DNA from: Acanthosepion esculentum
Lineage: Eukaryota > Mollusca > Cephalopoda > Sepiida > Sepiidae
DNA length: 64,000 nucleotides
NCBI GenBank assembly: GCA_964036315.1
Contig: OZ038480.1
Coordinates: 11,375,703-11,439,702 of the forward strand
Direction: 5' to 3'
Part shown: in pieces, positions 35,454-47,029 of the stretch
Position numbering within the stretch: the stretch's first letter is position 1
Layout: every line of letters starts with the position of its first letter
The notes under the pieces: model-generated
What the model was told of the DNA's origin: nothing
What the model saw: the letters and a program-made list of their open reading frames with translations, nothing else
Databases searched by the model: none
Made by a program: the position numbers and the translations under genes

Positions 35454-35941
35454 ATAGAAAGAAAGACATTTCTCAAGCGAGTGTGGAGCGTAACGGAACA
35501 AAGAGAAGAGACTTTGCCTGCTCAGTTGTTCGTATCTTCGTAAATTATATTTTTATTTAGAGCGATGGTTAGCAAGTTGGTATTGTTAAATACTCAGAAC
35601 GAGTTCAATCCTTACTGCATGCTCTTCTATTGTCAGTGTACCACATTGAGCTATACTGTAGAAAGATGTTTTGTTGGTTTTACGACCTATTGCTAGTGTC
35701 TTTGATACATACTAGGTGCTACCGTTTTGATAGTCATATTCTTGGGATGTTTCATTTGTTTTTTTAGTACTGACCAGTTATTACATGCTTGGATTCCCAG
35801 CGAATGAATTCACAATGCTACCAAAGAGCCCGAATAATAACTGAGCAAGGCTTGAACCTTCAACGGCACCATAGAAAAGGAGCAATTACGGACTAGGGAT
35901 TGAACTCACAATTACTACGCCACTAAATGGAGTGGACAGCA
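35454..35941 (+). repeat. Repeat R5, copy 2
   Basis: Near-identical to 31430-31914. It is joined on the left to R6 instead of the LINE tail, so R5 is a movable 3' unit shared by different 5' parts. Confidence 0.9.
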
Positions 35942-36299
35942 TATTTATATTTATTGTATGAAACATACAATTATGGCATAAGGCGGAAAAAGGGGGAATG
36001 GGTTGAGTCTGGTCTTCACTGATTATCCTATACCTAGCTAATCAGATTAACGACCCATTCACTTGTTACAATTTGTGCATTCACCACAAAAAATAATCCG
36101 TAAACCAATGAAACCTCCATACACCATAATACAGCATTCCCTCCGTGGGGTGGGGGCATACCAAACGCACCCCGTGATATAAAAAATTTGATGATAATAA
36201 AATATTTTATGCATAAGCTTAGACAGCATATCACCCCCCAGTTACAATAGTGTCCAACGTATTTAAGAGGATTGGGACATACCCATTAATTTTTCATAG
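35942..36299. other. Unassigned sequence
   Basis: No recognised features. Confidence 0.35.
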
Positions 36300-36392
36300 G
36301 TACGGTATATAACAATTCCCAAGAGGTCACCCATCTAGGTGCTGACCAGACTCGACGTTGCTTAACCTCGATGTTTGTACGCGAACCAATTT
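36300..36392 (-). pseudogene. 5S rRNA-derived sequence (partial, diverged)
   Basis: On the minus strand GAGGTTAAGCAACGTCGAG, CTGGTCAGCACCTAGATGGG and TGACCTCTTGGGAA follow the order of the internal control region and 3' half of 5S rRNA (GAAGTTAAGCAACG, GGTTAGTACTTGGATGGG, TGACCGCCTGGGAA). The 5' half is strongly altered. It is probably a SINE head or pseudogene. Confidence 0.75.
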
Positions 36393-36800
36393 CCTAAAAG
36401 ACTGTTTTAAGACAGTGATGCAAACTGTTCGGTCAATTGATGCCCAATGTTTCCGCAGTTTACTCGCCTTCCCACAATGCCTTATGAGACAAGGTTATTT
36501 TATAACGGGGGACGTATACACCCATCGTAGCGAACCAGCCTCACTCCCCACGTATTCCATTGGTGAGATGTAAATACCACTCGAACAGCTTTTTTTCACT
36601 TTGTAAAACCGACTCCTAAGTGGATGCTTTCCCGATCACTACAATTTCAAACTGTTCAAGGCAAGGATTAGACGTTATCTTCTCCACGTATCAACATAAA
36701 CTGTACTTCTTACCCCTTACCCTCTACCTGGAATGGTTCTTGGAACTTGTACCGGTCATAGTTATTGTAAAAACTGGTACTTCATTTTTGCTATCCTCAT
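36393..36800. other. Unassigned sequence
   Basis: No recognised gene. Confidence 0.35.
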
Positions 36801-36804
36801 CTGC

Positions 36805-37056
36805 ATTTAATATAACAATTTTATTAATTTCGAGGAGCAGGTGTAAAATTTTATGAATTTCGACGAGTGGGTGTAAAATTTTATGAATTTCGACGACTGG
36901 GTGTAAAATTTTATGAATTTCGACGAATGGGTTAAAATTTTATGAATTTCGACGAGTGGGTGTAAAATTTTATGAATTTCGACGAGTGGGTGTAAAATTT
37001 TATGAATTTCGACGAGTGGGTGTAAAATTTTATGAATTTCGACGAGTGGGTGTAAA
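36805..37056. repeat. 30-bp minisatellite, about 8 units
   Basis: TGTAAAATTTTATGAATTTC followed by GACGAGTGGG, 30 bp. The left units are diverged, one unit has lost a G (near 36929), and the right units are identical. Confidence 0.95.
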
Positions 37057-38028
37057 AAAAGAAAATGGGCAGCCCTGCATAATTAGAGAAGTTTTATTTA
37101 AATAAAAAAATCGATTTGATGACTCAAGCAAAACGTCAAGTGAACACATAAATAAAAAGTTATTTATATTTCATAATGCGATAAGAGAAAATATTCAGTC
37201 TTGGAGACAGACTGGCTAAAAACTGGGAATAGAAACAATGAATAGTAAGAAAGACATTGTAATGTTATCGTTTTAGACTAACGAAACGAAATCTTTCATC
37301 CGTAAAGTTAGTGTTTATTTGCCAATTAATATTGCGTGAGGGTGTGTGCTTTTGCGCGCTTTACTCGAACATGGATTTTCTCGCGTGGATGTAAGAAGCG
37401 CCATTCTGTACCTAGTGGCTATGCAGTTACTTACCAATCTTCAGCACTCTGATGCACCTGGATCTTCTGATGTTCTGGTGTGACATCGAGTGCAAAGACT
37501 AGTTTGATATTTCTTAGAGAGAATCAAGTATATATTAGAGTCACCAGTGATCAACTTCCTTTCGGACAAACATACCTTATTTACATCAAATTCGATTCAG
37601 ACTTCTGGTATTTCACGCACTACAAATACTCTAAAATGAAACAAAAATCAGTCTTGGCAAATTTTTCTTCTGCAACTGTTGAAAATTTAAATGAAATTAA
37701 ATATGTGAATAGCAATGAATATATTTTGCAACATTTATGCTTATGTACCGTCAAAATAGATGAGTTTTGTCCGAAATGAAAGCAAAAAAAAAAGAAAAAA
37801 GAAAAAAAGAGAAGATAACCGCTGTTTTTAAAATCTTACCAAAGCATAAGGGAATTATTTGATTTAACTGAAATTGTCAGTAATTATTCATTAATGAATA
37901 AATCGTATATTGAATAGGTTATTTTAATAGAAAGCTTTGTAGTAATATTTTTGTGGTCGGAGTCAGTTACTCATCCCTATTTCGATACATACTTTCAAAA
38001 TTGATGTGTGATGACAAATAATTTATAG
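37057..38028. other. Unassigned sequence
   Basis: No gene recognised. 37325-37505 is distantly similar to 27560-27830. The frame at 37480-37779 has no motif. Confidence 0.35.
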
Positions 38029-38029
38029 T

Positions 38030-38055
38030 AAATTTGCAGATAATGTCCCATTGAC

Positions 38056-38113
<58 letters not shown>

Positions 38114-38487
38114 CCTGCTGTAAAATCGCTTGATTATTCCAAAAATAGCATTAAAAATTGGAGGAAATCTACCGCTTAGGAGATACTGACAATTTTAATT
38201 AAGTCCCGGTTACCCTCGATTACTGCGCAAAAGTTTATTGGCTTCGATTACAGATAATTTCCCAGTGACAAATTTAAAAAAAATATCATTCCTCTTGTAA
38301 AAAAGGCCAGTAAACTTTTGCGTAGCAATTGAAGGTAGACGGGACCCAACTAAAATTGCCAGTATCTCCTAAGCGGTAGATTTCCACCATTTTTTAATGC
38401 TATTTTTTAGAATAATCAGGCGATTTTACACCAGGAATGATATATATTTTTTACAAATTTGTCACTGGGACATTATCTGCAAATTTA
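38030..38487. mobile_element. Foldback element, ~200-bp imperfect arms
   Basis: The left arm (about 38030-38245) and right arm (about 38305-38487) are reverse complements with scattered mismatches. Paired blocks include TTTGCAGATAATGTCCCA, AAATCTACCGCTTAGGAGAT and CGCAAAAGTTTA. A (TA)n tract (38064-38109) interrupts only the left arm. The short centre repeats an arm word (CAGATAATTTCCCAGTGACA), suggesting a former nested structure. No coding sequence. Confidence 0.85.
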
Positions 38488-39455
38488 CCTCATTTTTATA
38501 GTCTTATAAAAAAAAATCCCTGAAGATATTTCAATAAAAAACTCTTTTGCAATGTGAAACCAGAAAAATTGAAGATTTGTTCTGAAACCTGATAAAAATA
38601 ATTTAATAAAGCTACAAAAATATTTTTTGTTGGGACTTGGTGTTTGAATTATTTAATAAAACATTATTTTCTTTCCGGTTTGTCAGGTGAAAAAAAAACT
38701 GCAGTGAATATTTATTTTTGGAAAAAGTTTCTTGTAATTTTTCAGTTCGGTTTTTGAAATTCTTTTGGTTGCTGATGAAAAAGGAGATCTTTTTTATTAA
38801 ATAAATAACGATATGTTTGAAGAATCGAAAAATGGATGCCATTTTCACGTTAGAACCAATTTTTAAAGCATTTTATTTTATTCATTATTTTCACAATTTT
38901 TAGATTATTTTTTGTATGGAAGATCGAAAAGTTAAAAATTCTGAATGAGCACACCCTTGCTCTCGTGATATTAACATCTTGGTATCGTGTTTTCTGACTC
39001 TCATCCCTTTTTAACACATCCTATAGTTTAATAAATTTTAAAAATCAGAATAATTATAAAGAGTTCACTGAGTGCATTTAAATAATTTATGACTTCAAAC
39101 AGACAAGAAAATAATAAAAGCAGAGAATTAAACTCAAAAGTATCATTTTACTAGTTTTTATTTAATTTAGTCTTTTATATTTTTAATGTAGCATAAAAAA
39201 ATAAAATTAATTCTTTTAAGTTTCATAAAAGCGTATAGATTAAAAATTATATAAGGTTAAGGATAATTTATTTTTAAACAGAAACAATACTAATTTCTTG
39301 ATTATTAAAATAAATGTGATTTTTATTATGTTTCATGCAAAAATTCATTATTATTTTTTTTACAAAACGCTGTTAATTAATCTTATAAATTTACTGATTT
39401 ATTTTGAAACACATCTCTCGTGTATGTATTGAACTTTCAAGAGACTTTTAAATTT
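38488..39455. other. Unassigned AT-rich sequence
   Basis: About 1 kb of very AT-rich DNA with no recognised feature. Confidence 0.4.
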
Positions 39456-39458
39456 GTT

Positions 39459-39755
39459 GTGGAGTAAAGGATAGCGGCTTCGACTGAGGAATCGGAGAGC
39501 CGAGTTCGAATTTCACTCGAATCCATTACATTCACTTACGTGCTGATACCCTTGGGAAAGGTATGAATTCTCTTCTTCTCCCCCTAGCTATGGGTAAATA
39601 GCAGGACAGATCAGGTTCTCTAGGTTTGGATGGCAACTGGTCTACCTCAGAAAGAAATGGCAACCTACTGCAGGAAAAATTTTGCTTCGTCAATCATATA
39701 TCGAAAGATACATGATCGCCTAAGCGTAATCGCGCATGGCACATAACTGATAATT
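39459..39755 (+). mobile_element. tRNA-derived SINE S1, near full length
   Basis: GTGGAGTAAAGGATAGCGGC, GAGGAATCGGAGAGCCGAGT with TCGAATTTCA, CATTCACTTACGTGCTGATA, AGCTATGGGTAAATAGCAGG, GCAACCTACTGCAGG and GATACATGATCGCCTAAGCG, ending GGCACATAACTGA. Head and tail are both kept, so it is a good reference copy for the family. Confidence 0.88.
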
Positions 39756-40084
39756 TTCGTCTAAAATGGCGGTTCGAGGAGTCGATGAGTTATGAGTAAA
39801 CGTGAGAAGATTTTTAAAATGTTTAAACTTTATTTACATACGGATTTTTTTTTTATACAGATTAGCTTTAGGCTATTATCGTTTAAGTAAAACCAACATT
39901 ATATTAAAAATGAGGCACATAAATTATTTTTTAGGTTTTTTACCTCAGATTTTGGCAGTGTTTGGTTATGTAAAACAGTTATTGTTGTAGATTTTCCCTA
40001 TGGGTTACAGTATCATTACCATAGGCGGAGCAGCTGAAATTTTTGTAAGAAATTTATACGGGTAGATTTGCTTGCTCTAAACCA

Positions 40085-40345
40085 ATTCAGAGTTGTCCTT
40101 CTCTGAGACTATATGTCACTCAAGGTTAGAAAGCTCAGTCTACCCTGCTATTTAATTATTAAATTTTATAATTTAAAAAAATTTATTTTAATAATTTTAA
40201 TTATCTTCTCTTCCTTGACTGGCGCAGAAGATATCGAACGATATCCTTTTAATGGTATTCATGTGAAAGCGAATACAACGGTCTCGGGTGGGATTTGAAC
40301 TCGCCACGCCAAACTTAGTTTCCGAGACGATGCTACACGTATATC
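40085..40345 (-). repeat. Diverged SINE-like segment
   Basis: AGTTGTCCTTCTCTGAGAC and AGTCTACCCTGCTATTTA match the S1 tail in reverse. GGTGGGATTTGAACTCGCCA matches a tRNA T arm in reverse. An AT-rich insert separates them. Confidence 0.5.
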
Positions 40346-40399
40346 CTGTAAAATAAATCCCCCCCCCACAATAAAAAAAATGTTAGTTTGAATCATATA

Positions 40400-41169
40400 T
40401 GGTTGGATGGTAAATTTTAGTGATTTATAAATAATCAAATTTATTTAGAAAACAGTAGAACTTTTCCTTCAACCATTTTTTTTTAGAATTCCAATCAATA
40501 CACTTACAGTTTATCCGTATAAAAAAAACGAATTGCATAAAAATCCGCAAGAAAAGAAAACACAATTCTTCTTCCCAATTTGTTCTTAAGAAAAAAAAAT
40601 TCTATCGTCGTCAAAAATTCCGAGTAAAGGACATTTGTGACGCATATTATTTGCAGATAAGCAACAAAACTTATCGTACATCGATAAAACAAATAAGGAA
40701 AGCCAGGACAAATGTTGTAAAAAATAATAATAAAGCGACTCTTGCATAGGGGAAATGTCTTTATTTTGTCTATTGCTGTAAATGTTGTGATTGGTGGTAT
40801 TTCATTTTTTTTGAGCAGAGAGGCACCCACATTGGACTGGCTGCTTTTTAGCCTGAGGGATTGACAAGACATTTTTTTTATCTGTTAAAGGGAAAAGATT
40901 TATAAGTCTTCTGTCTTTTATATAATATTTTTAAACAAACAAAAAATTAGTTTTTCAATGTTTCCTCTGAAAATTCGAAAAAAAAAAAAAAAAACAATAT
41001 TAACAGCATTTATCTTTAATTTTATATTTTTTTCTTTAGGAATGCACCAAGAAAGGGTACAAGTCTTTCATTGTTTTTCGATAAAAAAAAACAAACAAAA
41101 AAAAAACGAACAACAAAAAAAAAATCGAAGTCTTTTCTTCGTAGTTTGTCGAATTTACCAATAGAAACA
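40400..41169 (-). other. Probable 3' untranslated region of the ZFPM gene
   Basis: Lies directly downstream of the stop at 41170. Minus-strand AATAAA hexamers occur at 40760-40765 and further on near 40440. A-runs flank the stop (40978-40995 and 41086-41130). The true polyadenylation site cannot be fixed from sequence alone. A 122-codon minus frame at 40504-40872 is not supported as a gene. Confidence 0.45.
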
Positions 41170-44100
41170 TCAGGCGGTTACTGACGGCTTGTTATCGGGC
41201 AGCCTGGCGCTGCAGTAGTGTTTCTTGTGGGCCAAAAATGTAGCCAAGTAAGTAAAACTAATATCACATTGCTGGCAGTACTTGGACAACTGGGGTTCAG
41301 CCGTATGGTTTGAAGGATCAGTTCTCTCCCCTTGCAAATATTGGGAATTATATACATACAGCGGGGTTGTGTTGGAGGAAGCGGCGGCAGCGGGAGCAGA
41401 AGTGGTAGTAGAGAAAGCAGTTGAGGCTGCTGTTTTAGAAGATGTAGACGGGGAAGAAGGGTGAGGTGAAGAGGAGGAAGGAGGAGGGATGGGAAGAGAG
41501 GAAGAAGAAGAAAGAGAGTGACTAGGTATTTCCAGTTTGGAATGTGAAAGAATTTTTGGCCCTTCTTTGAGGGACGACTGTGGGATCATGACCTCTTTCC
41601 TTTCACAAGAAGCAGATTGGTCTATTTCTCTTTTCACGTTAACTTCGGCCGAAGTGGTCGGTGGGGGACTATCGGCCGAAGCGGTCCCGTTTTCCGCCTT
41701 GTCGTACCCTCTGTCTACGGGCTCTGATTTAATTTGAATTACGGACCCTAGTGAGTTGACGGTCTGCTCTAGGTCCGTAGGTGTTGCCCCAGAAATGGTG
41801 GCTGACGTCGTCGCAGGCCTGGGGCTTTCTGCATCCGGGAAACGATGAAGAAGTGTGGGTGAAACGTTGGTGTAATTTATCTTTGGGTCGGAATCAGCTT
41901 CGTATTTGAAATGCATAGCTGTCGCCGGTGGAGGGGTTGTGGTCCCTACAGTGGAGGTTGGAGAGGGTTGCTTAGCATTTTGATTCGATTTCGGACCCAT
42001 TTTCTCGGTAATTAATTTAAGAGATGCTTTGCTATCTATAGGCTCACTATAAGGATAAACGGAAGTAGATGATCCAGAAGTTGCTGCTGCTGCTGCTGTC
42101 GAAAGCGTTGAAGAGACACTCTGTTCCACTCTGCTTACAGTGGTCAAATCACCCGAGGGTCCATTGTCTTGTTGGTGATCATCCATTTGTTTACCGTTAA
42201 CCACAGACTTTGGCCTGCCGATTGTGTGGGGTACTATCTGCGAGGTTTGGTGTATGGTACTGTGCATCTGGAAAGCGTGCAGATCCGAGAAGGTCTCGCC
42301 ACAAATTTTACAGGCATGCAGCAGTTCGTGATTCGGGATGTCTATCCGCTCATACGACTTCCGGGACCGCCGCCTCTTATAAGGTTCGTTCTTTAGCCGA
42401 ATCAGCTCAGCTTCCACGTCCATACTGCCATACGTGTCAGTAGTTCCGTTCTTGTAGGAGACTGGCAGCACGGGCGGTTCTTCCACTTCTAGGACGTGCT
42501 TCTCGCTAAATTCCTGTCCACTATCTGTGTGGGTCTTCCCGTGCATACGCATACCCCTCACTGTATTACCACGGTAGCCACACAGCAAGCATTTGTATCC
42601 TCGGGACGTGGCATGAGCTTTCATGTGCTCACTTAATTTGTTCTGTGTTGGGGCCACGTAATCACAGTGAGGGCAGCGTACCATCGGGTTCTGCATGTTG
42701 GCTGGGCAGTAGTGATGTCTGTACAGTCTGGATGATGTGTACGACGTGCAGCAGTGGGTGCACGTGTAGAAGTTGTCCTCTAGGGAGTTATCGTCTGCCT
42801 CACTGCAACTGCTTTCTGACACGCTGTCATTTTTGCATAGAATCAACGACTGTTCGCTGTTCTTGCCGTGGGGACAGTAATAATCCTTGTGGGCCTTCAG
42901 CGTCGACGCAGAGCTGAACTTGATTTTGCACGGAACACAGAAGTAACTGACATTTGCCTTGCTCTTTTCTATACTTTCATTGCTCAGCGCAGCCATCTTG
43001 GAGACACTGTTTATGGCGTCGAGTTTCTCATCGTTGCTGGCTGAGGACGACAACGGTCGGCTGGTGAGCTCTGGTGATGGTTTTCTGAGAGAGGTGACGG
43101 CGACTGCAGCCACAGCGGCAGCTGCAGACGAAGCAGCATCCGTTTCTCGAGGTGACAGCTTTGGGGAGATTTGGGGTGAAGTTTTCACGGCTCGCCGGCT
43201 GGCACAGTAGTGCTGTTTGTGCGCCACGAAGTTCTCATGCTTATAAAATACAATGTTGCATTCAAGGCATTTGCTGACACTAGTCGTAGCAGGCGCCTGT
43301 CCCGTTGGCGACGTGAGGATCTGTTTCGGCTGGTGGGGATACTGATTGATGTTATGGTTAAAGAGTTGGTTCAGAACTGTTGTTTCCACAGAGGGCCAGG
43401 TACTATTTGAAGTGGCGGCAGCTGTCGGAACAGCGGCTGGTGTAGCTGACGATGAAGACGAGTTTTCTGAAGCTGACTTGCGTTCTGTTGTAAGAGTTTC
43501 AACTGGCTCCTCCTTTATTGTACTCTTTGACTCGGACGTTTCAGAAATCGCAGGAGAAACTTGAGCAGCAGCACTCTTTTCGTCTCCTTTCCCTTCTTCC
43601 TTCTTCGTGCTTAAGTCTAATGGCTGATCCTTGCTTGAGCTGGAAAAGGGAATGGTGGTTTGGTGAGCTTGGGCAGGCTGGGTAAGATTAGCGGAAGAGA
43701 CGACCGGTTGGACGATTACTGTGGGCACTGTAAAAGCAAGGCTGGGTACACCGTTTGGTGTCAGGATGGGAGCGGCCACAATAACGGCTGTCTGAGTGGA
43801 CAACACAGAAGAATTGGCAGTGACATGGAAAGGAATATTGGGAACATGGTGGGTGACAGGGGTAAGAGAGTTCACCGGACTTTGAACCTCCACATCTGGT
43901 TTGCTCGAAGCGACAGGTGACCCTTCACGGGATACTTCCTTGTTGCGCCTGGCGCAGTAAAACTTTTTGTGGCCCCGATATGTGTTGGAGGAACTGAACT
44001 GGATATTACATTCTTTACAGAAGGTTTCCGATTTGAGAACAGACTTTGGGGTTGTTTCCTGCGTGTCCTTTGTCGGCCGGTTATGGATTCTGCGGTGCCG

Positions 44101-44279
44101 ATTGAGTCCTGATAATTTCTCTGCAGAGTACGAGCAACACGGACACTGATAAAGTTGCCCCGTTTTGATTGCCTTGGGGAGTGGAGAACCAGATTCCGTA
44201 CACGTGTCAGATTCATCCGCCTCGGATACAGGTTGTTCTGATTCCAGTCGAATCTTTTTCGAGGCTTCATCATCCGAAC
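41170..44279 (-). CDS. ZFPM: FOG/ZFPM zinc-finger co-regulator, last coding exon
   Basis: Terminal exon of a Friend-of-GATA family protein, a nuclear cofactor that binds GATA factors through C2HC fingers and recruits CtBP (family knowledge). It encodes about 1035 residues and ends at TGA 41170-41172. The acceptor TTATTTCAG precedes 44279 and the entry is phase 1. Fingers, in numbering of the 1187-residue assembled part: C2H2 at 197-217; C2HC at 239-260, 489-510 and 599-620; an atypical short one (HHYC end) at 658-676; C2H2 at 687-707, 715-735 and 808-828; C2HC at 1153-1174, 13 residues from the end. PLDLS (43609-43623) fits the CtBP-binding consensus. Ser/Thr/Pro/Ala-rich linkers separate the fingers, and a basic KRRRSRK stretch may be a nuclear localisation signal. 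Another multi-finger protein is unlikely given the C2HC fingers plus PLDLS. Confidence 0.95.
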
Positions 44280-44282
44280 CTG

Positions 44283-44283
44283 A

Positions 44284-44322
<39 letters not shown>
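44283..44322. repeat. (ATT)n microsatellite abutting the splice acceptor
   Basis: On the gene strand, about 12 ATT units run directly into TTATTTCAG. The repeat therefore supplies the pyrimidine-poor upstream part of the acceptor. Changes in its length would alter the distance from branch site to acceptor. Confidence 0.92.
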
Positions 44323-44324
<2 letters not shown>

Positions 44325-44439
44325 TTGTTATCAATATAACAAGCTAACTCAGAAGAAATAAAAGAAAATGTATGATTGGAGAGGAACGGCGATCTACTGG
44401 GAGTTGTGCAAAAGACTGGGATTTGACTATGTAAATAGA

Positions 44440-44780
44440 TTTTTTAATCATTTCACCTCAAACAAGTCAACTAGGATGCAAAGGGTTACTGAGGGCGAAA
44501 GAAACTAAAGGACCATAAAATAACAGCATCCAAGGAGACAAAAGATGACCATTGACATTTCATTTCAATTTTTGAAGATCGTTGCTGACAGGAAAGCAGA
44601 AAGCCGGAAGAGATGTACGAGAGAAGAAACGATTAGCATAGAACTTATGGTTGCATCTAGCAATTTCATTAGTGAAATTATGAGACCTAACTGCCAATCT
44701 AGTACTGCGTTTACATTCTGAAAGCTCATCAGAACAATTATCGTGAAAAAGGAAGCTACGTTACAGCGGTGAGAAAGTGA
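44440..44780 (+). repeat. Dispersed repeat R7, copy 1
   Basis: AATCATTTCACCTCAAACAA, GGGTTACTGAGGGCGAAAGA, ATTTTTGAAGATCGTTGCTG, AGCATAGAACTTATGGTTGC and AATCTAGTACTGCGTTTACA. The same series is at 48998-49300 and 59926-60200, all on the plus strand, with the other two starting at a (TA)n array. A minus-strand reading gives a shared LDAT.SSML.VSSL...L frame end (44565-44963 and 60072-60308), which is probably fortuitous. Confidence 0.85.
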
Positions 44781-44879
44781 TTGAAGCCGAAATGCCAGGT
44801 CAGCACCAATAATATTGACGATTCTTTTTTGGACTTTAAGAATCTTTAGACATAGCAGTAGCACCAGACCAGATGGAAA

Positions 44880-45500
44880 CAAAAAAGACATTGGGATAGC
44901 GAAAGATGCCTTCCAAGATGCTAAACAAGTTATTAAGAAACGGGGAAATTTCATTAGGAACAAAGAAATTCTGCACTGCTACGTAATATCAGTCCTCTCA
45001 TATGGCAGGGAATGCTGGACAATTTCCTCCCAGATGAAGAGGAGACCTGAAGCAGCAGAAATGTGGTTATACAGAAAGCTGCTGAGAATACCATGGACTG
45101 AACATTTGAGCAATGAGGAAGTTTTCGAGAAAATGGAAGCAAAAAGAACACTTATACTTAGAGTCAGAAAGAGACAGTTTAAATTTCTGGAACAATGAGA
45201 AAAGACAGTTTGGAGAATGTGACACTCACAAAACATACTGAAAGGGAGAGGGTAGAGGGGAACAGAGAGTAAGTACAAATGGACGGAAGATCATGGATTG
45301 GATCAGGAGACAAACCTTACTTAGAGCTAAGAAAGATAGGAAGTTGTGGAGAGCCACGATCAATCTACCTTACGTGGTTGTGCAAATGGATAGCAGATCA
45401 GGGACTGGTAGGTATAAGGAGACAAGCATTACATAGAGCTAAGTGGAAGTTGTGGAGAACCGTGTTCAACCTACCAAGCGGGTTTTTGTAAATGTATGGC
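44880..45500 (+). pseudogene. LINE reverse transcriptase C-terminal region (RTE-like)
   Basis: The plus frame at 44815-45198 reads ILHCYVISVLSYGRECWTIS, then EMWLYRKLLRIPWTEHLSNE and VFEKMEAKRTLILRVRKRQF. This is the well-conserved post-catalytic part of a widespread animal LINE (YG.E.W......R...A.EM...R..LRI.WT...N..V). After a stop at 45197 the tail continues in pieces to about 45500 with two LWRA-type repeats (about 45340 and 45450). It lies antisense inside the ZFPM intron, and the catalytic YADD region is absent. Confidence 0.88.
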
Positions 45501-46112
45501 AGAACAAGGACTGGGAGAGATGATATTGTTCAGGGCTAAAAAGTGTAGATAGAAACATCACCGCACATGTCCGAAATCACATCTCTATAAAAATCTCTTG
45601 TTCCTGGCATGTCACGATAGCTGATAGAGAATGGAGAGTGGAGGTGAGCAGTCTCTTACAACCACTGCTCCAGTAGTAATTGTAAAAGCCACTACACCCA
45701 TTGTTAACTTTGACAGAGAACATCACACACACATATACACGCATATACATATAGACATACATATAAATTCAAGAATGTGACTAAAACAAGAAATTCTTTT
45801 TACGCTTATGAAACTGCAGGTCATGGAATCCATGAATAACTGATGTTACCGTCTTTGGGTGCGTCTAAGGCGTTGCTCCGTGTGTGCGTGCACGCACGTG
45901 TGCGTAGAATTATGTGTGCACGAGTCCTCATTACGTATGCGTATTCTTGCTAGGCAAACCAAACAAAAAAGAGGTGTGTCGGAGGTGGGAGGGATGGGGG
46001 TCGGTGGGAGAGAGTAGTGAATGAAAATGAGGTCATCCGGTGCAACTATGGAGACACTGCGAATGGCAGGTGCCTAGAGAGCCTGTGAGATGGAAATAAA
46101 ACCCAAACTTAC

Positions 46113-46307
46113 CAGTGCTAGAATTTCGTTCTCTCTTCTTAATGCCGGTTGCTGGTGTAGTGCCATTGTTTCCTGCTTCGTTAGGGGTTAAGATGCTTGA
46201 GGAGCTTGAAGGAGGGGGCTTCTTGGAACAGTAATACAGTAGGTGGCCCTCTAAAGTACTTGGCTTGCTAAAACGCACACCACAGTAGGGGCACTGATAG
46301 ATGAGGG
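46113..46307 (-). CDS. ZFPM: FOG/ZFPM zinc-finger co-regulator, penultimate coding exon
   Basis: Internal exon of 195 bp. The acceptor TTTTGCAG precedes 46307 and the donor G|GTAAGT follows 46113. Entry and exit are both phase 1, matching the exons on either side (the joined codons give Ala at the 5' junction and Gly at the 3' junction). It encodes one C2HC finger at residues 92-113 of the assembled part (CPYCGVRF...GHLLYYC), followed by a Pro/Ser run and a basic IKKRER stretch. Fingers ending in YYC are typical of FOG proteins, whose N-terminal finger is one of the GATA-contacting type (family knowledge). Confidence 0.93.
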
Positions 46308-46597
46308 CTGCAAAATAACAAAATAGAAAAAATAAATAAAAATGAAATAAAAATAAATAAATAAAAATATGTGAACAAAGTTCGATATTTTCAATTTTCT
46401 TTCCTGAAATATTGCTACTTCATGAAATCAAATTGGACGCAAGTATTTTCTTTGCGTGTGTGGGTTACCCAGGAACGGAAGACGTATCACGGACCTTACC
46501 CCCGCTTAGTAAAATCGGAAGCTGCTCCTTGAGGGAGTGGACGGACTGTCGAGCACAAAGCTGAAGCAGTTATTGGCTTCGAATCTATCTATCTATT

Positions 46598-46604
<7 letters not shown>

Positions 46605-46660
<56 letters not shown>
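46605..46660. repeat. (CTTT)n microsatellite
   Basis: About 13 CTTT units flanked by CTAT words on both sides. Confidence 0.95.
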
Positions 46661-46843
46661 ATCTATCTCTTAGCGTCACGTAACTAAAATGACCATAGAC
46701 TTGAAAGTTATTTTAACACGTATTCGACAAAACTAAAACAAATTTAATTGATGGTGAGTTGCCGTACTTTGATGTGAGGGTTTTCCATAATTTTTAATCG
46801 TTTTTTCAATTTCAAAATTTGAACTGTTAAGATCACCAACGCG

Positions 46844-47015
46844 ATATATATATATATATATATATGATAAAAGTATAGTTTTATGGTATGCTATATTTAT
46901 GTGTTAAATGATTCAATAGCAGGAATAGAGCGTATGTAAATATAAAAGTGGACATTGAGGTCAACAGCCATTTGCTTCAGTCTGTTTCACGCTCAAACGC
47001 AATCGTCAGTCCAAA
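46844..47015 (+). repeat. (TA)n followed by dispersed repeat R8, copy 1
   Basis: A short (TA)n (46844-46865), then TTATGGTATGCTATATTTAT, AATAGAGCGTATGTAAATAT, GTGGACATTGAGGTCAACAG and CGCAATCGTCAGTCC. Related copies are at 48783-48925 (+) and 59700-59880 (-), each next to a (TA)n or (CA)n(TA)n tract. Confidence 0.8.
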
Positions 47016-47029
47016 ATGTGTTTAAGCCG

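Larger units (their letters stand above)
44280..46112 (-). other. ZFPM intron between the last two exons (1833 bp)
   Basis: The donor GTAAGT lies at 46112-46107 and the acceptor CAG at 44282-44280. It contains an (ATT)n run abutting the acceptor, repeat R7 (44440-44780) and a LINE reverse transcriptase tail (44880-45500). The rest (45500-46100) holds a CA-rich patch near 45725-45765 and nothing else recognised. Confidence 0.9.

Noticed and set aside
40504..40872. 122-codon minus frame downstream of ZFPM
   Set aside because: It lies in the expected 3' untranslated region, is hydrophobic and AT-driven, and has no recognised domain.
41282..44347. Plus-strand frames of 60-90 codons inside the last ZFPM exon
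   Set aside because: Antisense shadows of a strongly supported coding exon.
44565..44963. 132-codon minus frame with LDATISSML and a relative at 60072-60308
   Set aside because: The similarity is explained by the non-coding dispersed repeat R7, whose third copy (48998-49300) does not keep the frame.
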